Shown piece by piece: positions 39,760 to 47,625 of a stretch of DNA of 64,000 bases (its first letter is position 1; each line of letters opens with the position of its first letter). The notes under the pieces were generated by a model. It was not told the origin of the DNA and searched no databases. It was given only the letters and a program-made list of their open reading frames with translations. This DNA is from Thalassocella blandensis (lineage in GTDB: Bacteria; Pseudomonadota; Gammaproteobacteria; Pseudomonadales; Cellvibrionaceae), in contig CABFPG010000001.1 of assembly GCA_902141825.1 (NCBI GenBank), forward strand, positions 620,001 to 684,000, written 5' to 3'. Made by a program: the position numbers and the translations under genes.

Positions 39760-42219
39760 TCACAATGGTTTGAAGATACGCAAAAGATCAATATCGTCTT
39801 CATGCCGCTTAACGGTAAAACCTATATTCTTTGCAAATTTCTGCATTCGATAATTATTTGCCAAGACATCACCAACAATGGTAACCAGCCCACGACTACG
39901 TGCGGCATCTTCCAATGCGTGCATTAATTTGTAAGCCACCCCTTTTCCACTCCATTTTTCATCAACCGCAATGGCAAACTCACAGCTTTCACCGTCAATG
40001 TTAATTATATAGCGGGCCACACCAATTTCGATTTCACCATCACTTGTATTGACCACCGCAATTAGCGCCATTTCCCTGTCATAGTCAATTTGAGTAAAGC
40101 GGGTCAACATTTCCGGGCTGATATGTTTGAAGGTGTTCATAAACCGTAATCGCTTACTTTCATCAGACATTCGATCCACAAATGCTCTTTTAATTTCAGC
40201 GTCTTCTGGCCGGATGGGGCGGATAACACAGGTGAGGCCGTCATTAAGCTCCGTATATGTGACCAAATTACTGGGGTATGGATGAATGGCAGTATGTGAA
40301 TATTGCTCTGTATTGCTAAATCGACGATCCACAACAATGCGAGCACTTACTGCGAATACCCCTTGAGGATCAACGTGAAGTGGATTTATTTCCAACTCCC
40401 GAATGTTTGGCAATTCACACGCAATTTCCGAAATTCTTAGTAAGACGTTTTCCAAAGCGAACATATTGATCGCTAAACGATTACGGTAGTTTCCAAGCAA
40501 TTTTTCTATTTTCGTTTGCGATACAAGTTCACGTGCAAGCGTTCTGTTCAGCGGCGGTAAAGCAATGGCTTTGTCCGCAATAAGTTCAGCCAGCTCACCG
40601 CCACTTCCAAAATTTATGACAGGACCAAAAACCTTGTCTCGCACTATGCCCACTAATACCTCTCGAGCATTTTCTTTAGGAAGATCACCATTAGCAACTG
40701 GAATATGGAATGCCGCTAAGATCGCGTGAGTTTCGCTTTCATGTAAAACCGAGCGTTTCTCCTTTAGCGCGTTTTCTATTATGCCCTTCGCCTGATCAAT
40801 GTCGGGATGCATCGCTGCAGATAAGGGACCGGGGGTTTGCAACAATAATTTTTGATTGCGTAAAAAATTTGAGAGGAAGGCATAACTTTTAACCGCATTT
40901 TCAGGCAAGCGAAAAGTCGGTACGCTTTCCTTTAAAAACAGGCGCCTCGCTTCACTCACTTGCTCTTCACCTAACCAGCATGTCAATAATGGTTTGTTAC
41001 GATATTGCTTCTTTATATTGACAATGCTTTGAGCAATTTTGGTGGGACTGGTCATGGCTTGCGGTGTTAATAACACTAAAACGCCATCAGAGCTTTTATC
41101 TTCCATCATGATCTGGCAGGCTTGCTCATATCGCGATTCGTCTGCATCCCCCAGTATATCGACAGGGTTATTGCGAGACCACATTACAGGCAATACTTTA
41201 TTAAGCTTTTGCTTTGTCTCGCTGGTTAGACGAGCCAACGGGATATGCAGGTCACTCGCCTTGTCACATGCCATAATGGCTGGGCCACCACCATTAGTAA
41301 TGATAGAAAGAGAATCTCCGCTGGTACGCACCCCGGTGGAAAGCATTGTTGCCGCCGCAAACAGATCCACAATATCCATTCCTCGTACCACACCAGCACG
41401 ACGTAACGCTGCATCAAACACCGCATCATCGCCCACCATCACACCAGTGTGCAATATAACCGCTTTACTCCCTGACTGATTACGCCCTGCTTTCAGCACA
41501 ACAATTGGCTTCACACGAGCAGCTGCCCGCAACCCGCTCATAAATGTACGTGCGTCTCGAATCCCTTCGATGTACATCAAAATACTGGTAGTTTTTGCAT
41601 CCGCAACCAGGTAGTCAAGAATTTCTCCAAAGTCCACATCCACTGAACTACCGAGTGACACAACGTTAGAGAAACCAATATCCCGAGATGCCGCCCAATC
41701 CAGAATGGCGGTACAAATCGCACCACTTTGAGAAATTAAGGCAATATTTCCAGGCGCTACTTTTCCTTTTGCAAATGTAGCATTCAACCCTTTTTGTGGT
41801 CGAATCACTCCCAAACAGTTGGGGCCAATGAAGCGAATGTCATATTGACGGGCAATATCCAATAATTTTTCTTCAAGTAATGCCCCTTCCAATCCGGTTT
41901 CACTAAATCCCGCCGATAAAATAATGGCATTTTTTACGCCTTTTTCACCACAAGCCTCTAATATAGCGGGCACCGTTGCCGCTGGCGTCGCAATCACAGC
42001 TAGATCGACCAATGCCTCTATTTGTCGAATGGAGTCATAACACTTTTTGCCGGCATATTTTGAATATTTAGGGTTAAGGGGGAACAAATCTCCTTTAAAC
42101 CCCGCTTCTTGAATATTATTAAACACCAAGCTGGCAATCCGGTTTGGCTTTTCACTAACGCCAAACACCGCAATGCTCTTGGGCTCGAAAAGGGTATGTA
42201 AATAATGTTGATTTGCCAT
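39760..42219 (-). CDS. Pat/YfiQ-type protein lysine acetyltransferase with an apparently deleted ATP-grasp subdomain
   Basis: 819 residues. The order is a CoA-binding Rossmann domain (about 8-135; 'SIAVFGVSEKPNRIASLVF'), succinyl-CoA-ligase-like domains (about 150-460; 'IALISQSGAICTAILDWAA', 'ILMYIEGIRDAR', 'ITNGGGPAIMA'), an ATP-grasp remnant (about 490-640), and a GNAT domain (about 665-819; 'AVDEKWSGKGVAYKLMHALEDAA'). Pat acetylates lysines, classically acetyl-CoA synthetase, using acetyl-CoA. The ATP-grasp runs from 'FHIPVANGDLPKENA' straight to 'REVLVGIVRDKVFGPVINFG' near residue 515. The segment of about 70 residues expected in between (with the 'PVALK' and 'HKSD' strands) is missing, without a frameshift. 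GNAT activity should survive because the ligase part is regulatory in known Pats. Confidence 0.87.
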   Translation of the reverse strand: MANQHYLHTLFEPKSIAVFGVSEKPNRIASLVFNNIQEAGFKGDLFPLNPKYSKYAGKKCYDSIRQIEALVDLAVIATPAATVPAILEACGEKGVKNAIILSAGFSETGLEGALLEEKLLDIARQYDIRFIGPNCLGVIRPQKGLNATFAKGKVAPGNIALISQSGAICTAILDWAASRDIGFSNVVSLGSSVDVDFGEILDYLVADAKTTSILMYIEGIRDARTFMSGLRAAARVKPIVVLKAGRNQSGSKAVILHTGVMVGDDAVFDAALRRAGVVRGMDIVDLFAAATMLSTGVRTSGDSLSIITNGGGPAIMACDKASDLHIPLARLTSETKQKLNKVLPVMWSRNNPVDILGDADESRYEQACQIMMEDKSSDGVLVLLTPQAMTSPTKIAQSIVNIKKQYRNKPLLTCWLGEEQVSEARRLFLKESVPTFRLPENAVKSYAFLSNFLRNQKLLLQTPGPLSAAMHPDIDQAKGIIENALKEKRSVLHESETHAILAAFHIPVANGDLPKENAREVLVGIVRDKVFGPVINFGSGGELAELIADKAIALPPLNRTLARELVSQTKIEKLLGNYRNRLAINMFALENVLLRISEIACELPNIRELEINPLHVDPQGVFAVSARIVVDRRFSNTEQYSHTAIHPYPSNLVTYTELNDGLTCVIRPIRPEDAEIKRAFVDRMSDESKRLRFMNTFKHISPEMLTRFTQIDYDREMALIAVVNTSDGEIEIGVARYIINIDGESCEFAIAVDEKWSGKGVAYKLMHALEDAARSRGLVTIVGDVLANNYRMQKFAKNIGFTVKRHEDDIDLLRIFKPL

Positions 42220-42500
42220 AAGGAGAGTCTTTCATCTATCGTTAATATCGATATACAGACAAAAGCTGAAATGCTTTGAGCTAAGTCTAAACCTTCTGAA
42301 GTATAAAGTCTTGCATCAAGCAAAACCGCGCACTGCTGCTGAAGAACGACTATGGTAAACACAAACGGATACTTTTGAGATTTACATCATTCTGCGAGCG
42401 GTCATATCGGGCATTATTACGGAGAAAGATGATATAGGAAGGAATATTTGTAGCCCCGTACAAACTAGATTCGGAATCATAGGGTCTTACATTTACTATA

Positions 42501-42524
42501 AAAAAACCCGCCGGGAAGGCGGGT
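42501..42524 (-). terminator. Intrinsic terminator
   Basis: On the minus strand ACCCGCC pairs with GGCGGGT around a 5-nt loop, followed by seven T. It lies 22 nt after the stop of the 42546-44705 gene. Confidence 0.93.
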
Positions 42525-42545
42525 CTTAAAAGCTAAATTAGCGTA

Positions 42546-44705
42546 TTATTTAGAAATTGATACGGAATTAAACGTGTTTAAATCAACAAATTCTATGGTT
42601 TTAAATCCGCCGTAGATCAGTGTATTTCCGGGAAGAATTTGTACATCGCTTAATGGATACACCCACAGGTCCTCACACGCACCAGAAGCAATATTTATCT
42701 TACGAAGACTGTTATCACTGGCAAACAATTCGGTGCCCGCCTCAGACATAGTAAGTGTCTTTAACGATTCACCAGCCCCTAAATTTTCGCACTGTGTAAC
42801 CAAGACCTCTCTATCCCCAGTTTCCAGATTCACTTTCATAATATTTTCAGAGCCCTGATTTGTCACGTAAGCAGTATCACCCTCGGGACTTACAACAATA
42901 TTATTAACATTAACAAATGGCAGTCCTTCACCGGTCACACCCTCTTGTGAAACCAACTCCAGTTCTAAAGTTTCAGGGGAAAACGAGAACATAGCTTTAG
43001 AAATTTCATCCACAAAAAGCAAACGATTTGTCGATTCGCTGTATGCCATATCGGTGATAGTGGAAAAAGAAGGGTCAGTTGAGCCATCTAAAAGTACGGT
43101 TGTCTCGTTGCTCGACAATGAAACCACAAAAATCTTATAGTTATTGGCAACATACACAACATTTTTTTCTTCATCCAAGACAATACCATCAACACCAAAA
43201 TTAAACTCGTCTGAAATATCACCGATCTTAGTACGATTACCAGTAGCAAGATCAACTTTCATCAATTTTTCAGTAGCGTTACCGTCATCAGCCAAGAATA
43301 AAGTCGACATATCGTCAGACATCACAATATCTCGCACAGCGACTAACTTACTACCAGATCCAACTCCCTGCGAGAAACCAAGCGTTCGCTCTCCGGAAGT
43401 TACATCTATCTCAATAAGCGCTTCAAGCTCAGAGTCACTAACTATAATTTTATTTCGAATTGGATCAAACGCAGAATCCCCGACCTGAGAGAAACTCAAT
43501 GGATCAGAGTTCTCTACCGGTGATATATTCGAAAAGCTGCCAGTGGACACGTCAAGGCGATCCACTCCATCGAAGTGAACTAAATACACGACCGACTCAT
43601 TCGACCCTTTAACAACATCCAGTGTAAACCTGGGGTAACCGGTAAAAATATCAGAAACCACACCTGTATCCGGGGCAATTGTTACTACAGAACCATCCAG
43701 CAATGCAATAAAATCATTATTGCCAAGAACCATTTTAAACTGCGAAATAGAGTTACTGTCTGATAGCAAATTTGTCACCAAAGTAACTTCAGGCGTCTCA
43801 GAAAGATCCAGTTTTTCTATTTTGATTTCAGCCTGATTGTCAGCACCACCATAAAATTTCATATAGAAATAGTAATTTCGGTTTTCATCGTCACAAACAG
43901 AATCTACGCCGTACATGGCCGCTGGAATATCGTCAGAAACAGGGCTTATTTGGTGACGCACTAATTCAGTTGTTTCCAAAGTCGCCAAATCCATAGAATA
44001 GAATACTAATTCTTCTGGATAATTAAACTCGGGGTAGATCAATTCGTTAGTACTTTTGAAATAGCAAAGTGCAGAATTCTCTGCATAAAGGGGGGAAATT
44101 TCGCGTTGCTCGCCCGTAACGAGATCGTAGTCCACTAAAATACCTAACCAATTAGCATTGTATCCCAACCCGATAACTCTACTTTCATCCTCGATAAGAT
44201 TAAAGTGAGTCGGTAGTAATTTCTCACGAGCGATTACTGCGGTATCAGCCTCATAGACATAATTGTTAGCTGTATCTTCTACTTCCACAATGATTTCAGT
44301 TTCGTAGTCAACCAAGTTTAACGTGTACTCCCATTCAACGGTTTCAACGAATCCTCCTTCAGTTTCCACAGTATTACGATTATATATGGATGCAGGCTCT
44401 CCATTTACGTATACATTCGCAACACTTACGTTGTCTGCAGCAACGCCTCGTACATTCACATACGTATTTTTTGTGGAACTAACTTGCCAAGGATAAATTA
44501 TACTGGCAGTCGGAGAGACAATATCAGGTTGAGGCGTAGGTGTTACAGTTACCGTAGGCTCAATAGTTGGTGATGGAGTTGTAGTTGGCGTGCTAGTTGG
44601 AGTCGGTGTGGGCGTAGGTTCTGGATCTGTCCCGCCACCTCCATGATGAGCTACAATAACGGCTATGATTATCGCGTTGATTAATAAGAATAAATAACTA
44701 AGCAT
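42546..44705 (-). CDS. Exported beta-propeller protein with Pro-Thr linker and Ig-like domain
   Basis: 719 residues. The N-terminus is a hydrophobic segment ('YLFLLINAIIIAVIVAHH') followed by GGGG, but the lipobox Cys found in the paralogues at 20.6-25.7 kb is absent, so it is a membrane anchor or an uncleaved signal. Residues about 28-60 are a Pro-Thr-rich linker. An Ig-like domain follows (about 64-165; 'SPTASIIYPWQVSSTKNTYV'). Then come about 550 residues of repeated propeller-like blades, each ending near 'I-x-V-D-x-x-(T/S)-G-x-x' ('IEIDVTSGERTLGF', 'MKVDLATGNRTKIG', 'MKVNLETGDREVLV'). The last part of this design is shared with the two lipoproteins, so this is a third, more distant family member. 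The ligand is unknown. A strong terminator follows. Confidence 0.78.
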   Translation of the reverse strand: MLSYLFLLINAIIIAVIVAHHGGGGTDPEPTPTPTPTSTPTTTPSPTIEPTVTVTPTPQPDIVSPTASIIYPWQVSSTKNTYVNVRGVAADNVSVANVYVNGEPASIYNRNTVETEGGFVETVEWEYTLNLVDYETEIIVEVEDTANNYVYEADTAVIAREKLLPTHFNLIEDESRVIGLGYNANWLGILVDYDLVTGEQREISPLYAENSALCYFKSTNELIYPEFNYPEELVFYSMDLATLETTELVRHQISPVSDDIPAAMYGVDSVCDDENRNYYFYMKFYGGADNQAEIKIEKLDLSETPEVTLVTNLLSDSNSISQFKMVLGNNDFIALLDGSVVTIAPDTGVVSDIFTGYPRFTLDVVKGSNESVVYLVHFDGVDRLDVSTGSFSNISPVENSDPLSFSQVGDSAFDPIRNKIIVSDSELEALIEIDVTSGERTLGFSQGVGSGSKLVAVRDIVMSDDMSTLFLADDGNATEKLMKVDLATGNRTKIGDISDEFNFGVDGIVLDEEKNVVYVANNYKIFVVSLSSNETTVLLDGSTDPSFSTITDMAYSESTNRLLFVDEISKAMFSFSPETLELELVSQEGVTGEGLPFVNVNNIVVSPEGDTAYVTNQGSENIMKVNLETGDREVLVTQCENLGAGESLKTLTMSEAGTELFASDNSLRKINIASGACEDLWVYPLSDVQILPGNTLIYGGFKTIEFVDLNTFNSVSISK

Positions 44706-45054
44706 ATCCCAATTCCCTTGCTTTAAAGATTTACAGAGATTAAATAGAACTGTTGTGTAGGTTTTTGTTAATTACAGAAGGGCAACCGAATGTGATGCCA
44801 AAATACACGTGTGAATAGCAAACGCTCAACATTCGAATGGCGCCCATTTCAAAGCAATAGCACCATATTCCTATAGGCACCTAAAAACCTGGGCGCGAGC
44901 TTAAGTTCTATTTTCTCTATTATCAAGTGTTAATCAGTTCACACTCTTGTTTTATGCTTTTACATCGAGAAAATAATCATTCAAATCAAAATACGACGCC
45001 ATCTTATGCAATAATCATCAACTTTTGCATATGTAGAGCAATATAGAATCCTTG
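44706..45054. other. Intergenic region upstream of the propeller gene
   Basis: 349 bp between the antiporter stop and the propeller gene start, both on minus. No gene or strong structure seen; presumably the promoter of the 42546-44705 gene. Confidence 0.5.
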
Positions 45055-46932
45055 CTACTTATCGTCCTTATCATAAGAATGACTCGAACCTTCCAGTTTC
45101 CCCTGCATTAAATCCAACAGTTTCTTTTCCATTTGCATGAATAACTGTCGATAGTGTTCGCCATAGCCGACATCGCCGCCCTCGCATTTCCAGCTATTGT
45201 ACAGACCATCAAAGTGATTTTTCTCCACTTCAGTGAAATGGGCTTTGAGTTTTTCAACTTTAATTTTATCAAACCCCAGAGTGCACAATGCTTCGCCCCC
45301 CATATGTAAAGCAGAGTCGTAGGTTTCACTGATCACGACATCTGCGCCGGCACTGGTAAGCTCATAATGATGACCGCGGTCGAATGCTCTCACGAGAATA
45401 TGGACGTGCGGGTGAGACTGCTTCACGTGCTTAACTATGTCTACTGCACGATGTTTGTCATCAATAGCCACTACAAACATTCGTGCGGTTTCAATACCTG
45501 CGGTGTGTAAAAGATCTGGTCGACTGGCATCGCCATAGTAACTTTTTATATTGACGCTGCGCATGCGTTCCACCTGACTAATTTCATGGTCAAGCACTAC
45601 CGTTGAAACACCATTCGCTACAAGTAATCGATTTATTATCTGCCCAAAACGACCAATGCCCGCAATAATAACCGTTCCCTGATGCTCAATTTCATCAGGC
45701 TCTCTCGCAGCAGTTTGCTGGCGATAACGTGGTTGTATGACCTTTTCGAAAAATATAAAAAGTACAGGCGTTAAAAACATAGACAACGCAACTACCATAG
45801 ACAAAAGTTGCGCAAGAGATACAGGCAGCACATGCTGGCTAACCGCATAGGTTAACAGGACAAAGCCAAATTCGCCCGCTTGTGCCAGGCTCAATGCAAA
45901 AAGCCATCGATCACTGGAACGAACTTCAAAAATAGTTGTAATCACCCACAGTACAACGGCTTTTAACACGATTAGTGTGAACGTCAGACCTAGAATCAAT
46001 TCCAAATTTTCTCCAAATACAGAAAATTCTATGCCTGCGCCTACGGTTATAAAAAACAATCCCAACAATAATCCTTTAAAAGGCTCAATATCCGCTTCCA
46101 ATTCATGCCGAAATTCACTGTTGGCTAATACCACTCCCGCTAGAAATGTCCCCAAGGCGGGAGATAAACCAACGAGACTCATCAATGCAGCGATTCCAAT
46201 TACTAACATTAAGGCAGTTGCCGTAAACACTTCCGGCAAACCTGTATTAGCAACATAACGAAACAATGGACGACTTAAATAGTGCCCGCCGACCACCAAC
46301 GCGACTACCGCCGTCAATACCACAAGTGCTGCGGCCCAACTTGGCAAATGCGCAACTAAACTCAGCTCATCGTGGTGCTCGGCAGCGCCGATCAACGCAG
46401 TTGTACTGGTCTGCAATTCAGGTAAGGCCAGAAGCGGCATAAGTGCCAGAATTGGAATGACAGCGATATCTTGAAATAGAAGCACAGAAAAAGCGCTGCG
46501 TCCGCCTTCAGTTTTCGATAACCCTTTTTCATTGAAAGTCTGTAATACAATGGCCGTGGAGGAAAGTGAAAAAATCAATCCTATCGCCAATGCCACAGTC
46601 CACCCCAATTCGAACAGCATAGCGATTCCAGCGATCGCAACTGTAGTCATCAGCAATTGCAATCCGCCTAGCCCCAGCAGGCGCATACGCATTTTCCATA
46701 GTACCGAGGGCTCCAGCTCCAAACCGACTAAAAAAAGCATCATGACCACACCAAATTCAGCAAAATGCTGAATCGTAGTTGTTTCCTGGCCAACCAGCCC
46801 TGTTATCGGACCAATAATCACGCCGGCCATTAAATACCCTAAAACCGACCCCAAACCCAGTCGCTTTGCCAGCGGAACCATTACCACCGCTGCACAGAGG
46901 TATATAAATGCTTGAATTAAATAGGCTGTCAT
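45055..46932 (-). CDS. CPA2-family (Kef-type) cation:proton antiporter with RCK domain
   Basis: 625 residues; ATG with GGAG about 10 nt upstream. About 12-13 membrane segments fill residues 5-400, with the family landmarks 'GYLMAGVIIGP', 'FLVGLELEPSVLW', 'SLSSTAIVLQTFNEKG', 'SVLLFQDIAVIPILA' and 'SLAQAGEFGFVLL'. Residues about 415-540 form an RCK/TrkA-N nucleotide-binding domain ('GTVIIAGIGRFGQIINRLL', 'VLDHE', 'YYGDASRPDLL'). The short C-terminal tail is charged. The layout is that of KefB/KefC potassium:proton antiporters that protect against electrophiles by cytoplasmic acidification. No KefF/KefG ancillary gene is adjacent, so gating by glutathione adducts is uncertain. Confidence 0.92.
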   Translation of the reverse strand: MTAYLIQAFIYLCAAVVMVPLAKRLGLGSVLGYLMAGVIIGPITGLVGQETTTIQHFAEFGVVMMLFLVGLELEPSVLWKMRMRLLGLGGLQLLMTTVAIAGIAMLFELGWTVALAIGLIFSLSSTAIVLQTFNEKGLSKTEGGRSAFSVLLFQDIAVIPILALMPLLALPELQTSTTALIGAAEHHDELSLVAHLPSWAAALVVLTAVVALVVGGHYLSRPLFRYVANTGLPEVFTATALMLVIGIAALMSLVGLSPALGTFLAGVVLANSEFRHELEADIEPFKGLLLGLFFITVGAGIEFSVFGENLELILGLTFTLIVLKAVVLWVITTIFEVRSSDRWLFALSLAQAGEFGFVLLTYAVSQHVLPVSLAQLLSMVVALSMFLTPVLFIFFEKVIQPRYRQQTAAREPDEIEHQGTVIIAGIGRFGQIINRLLVANGVSTVVLDHEISQVERMRSVNIKSYYGDASRPDLLHTAGIETARMFVVAIDDKHRAVDIVKHVKQSHPHVHILVRAFDRGHHYELTSAGADVVISETYDSALHMGGEALCTLGFDKIKVEKLKAHFTEVEKNHFDGLYNSWKCEGGDVGYGEHYRQLFMQMEKKLLDLMQGKLEGSSHSYDKDDK

Positions 46933-46982
46933 GAATACTGCTCCGGGCTATGCGAGTGTCGTTTGAATGTATTTTCGGTTGA

Positions 46983-47030
46983 AGTTGAAAGAACTTCAAC
47001 AAAAAGAACTTCAATAAAAAGAACTGCAAG
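46983..47030. repeat. Threefold tandem of an AGAACTTCAAYAAAA-type unit
   Basis: About 15-16-bp units: AGAACTTCAACAAAA, AGAACTTCAATAAAA, AGAACTGCAAG. They lie 50-100 nt upstream of the antiporter ATG and overlap the 3' end of the small Cys-rich frame. Confidence 0.7.
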
Positions 47031-47340
47031 AATTTAGCGTCTCACCGATATATGAAATTCTTGCTGATGACTTAAATCCGGTTGAAATAGCACGAATTAC
47101 GGCCTGAGCTAGATCCATTTCAAAAATTGGATGCGGCCAGTAAAGATAAAGCGAACACCACTTGTTCACCTCGCTATTTTCACAGCCTCCCACAGTCTGT
47201 CGATACAGAAATGAAACCGGTATCGACCGTCCTGTTTGAGTCAATTTATACTCGGCGCTAGCGCTACATGCGGCATAAGTGCAGTTGAAAAGCAGCAGGA
47301 CACTTAGAACAAGAATACACCCAACGTTAGAAAATTTTAC
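47011..47340 (-). CDS. Small Cys-rich secreted protein whose start codon is unclear (GTA at the expected position)
   Basis: An open frame of 109 codons begins just after a TGA. It reads as a clear Sec signal peptide ('KFSNVGCILVLSVLLLFNCTYA') and a compact mature domain with several Cys ('YKLTQTGRSIPVSFLYRQTVGGC', 'NKWCSLYLYWPHPIFEMDLAQAV', 'ISYIGETLNSC'). The codon where Met is expected is GTA, and no ATG, GTG or TTG occurs before the signal peptide; the first in-frame TTG is at 47244, inside the mature part. Either translation starts at a rare codon or the gene has lost its start by a point change (GTG or ATG to GTA). The family is not recognised. The C-terminus overlaps a tandem repeat. 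Confidence 0.4.
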   Translation of the reverse strand, partial: VKFSNVGCILVLSVLLLFNCTYAACSASAEYKLTQTGRSIPVSFLYRQTVGGCENSEVNKWCSLYLYWPHPIFEMDLAQAVIRAISTGFKSSARISYIGETLNSCSSFY

Positions 47341-47403
47341 GTAAGATCAGCTAGGACTGTGCGAGACGGTTGTGGCGTACAGCGGAAAATTGACTGTATG
47401 TTG

Positions 47404-47520
47404 CGAGGCTATATTACTGGGCTATATTACGGGGCTATGTTGGGGGGGGGGCTATGTTACGAAATTTATGTCACGGGTTTTATGCTGCGGGATGTATGTT
47501 ACAGGATATAGGCCATTCTA
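47404..47520. repeat. About seven degenerate copies of a 13-16-bp GGCTATRTTACG-type unit, with a G10 tract
   Basis: The first three or four units are close to GGCTATATTACGG; later ones drift (AAATTTATGTCACG, GGTTTTATGCTGCG, GGATGTATGTTACAG). A run of ten G interrupts the array near 47442-47451. It is non-coding, downstream of the astacin gene. Confidence 0.65.
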
Positions 47521-47569
47521 TTTACAGCATTCCACATCAAAAATATGCTTCATACATGCAGAGAGATAA

Positions 47570-47608
47570 GAGAGCGCCACATCAAAAGTAGCGCAATATG
47601 ACGCTCTC
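47570..47608 (-). terminator. Possible terminator hairpin of the astacin gene
   Basis: GAGAGCG/CGCTCTC arms with a loop of about 25 nt, 18 nt after the astacin stop. The following T-run is poor, so this is weak support. Confidence 0.35.
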
Positions 47609-47625
47609 AATAAGAAACTTTCCTT

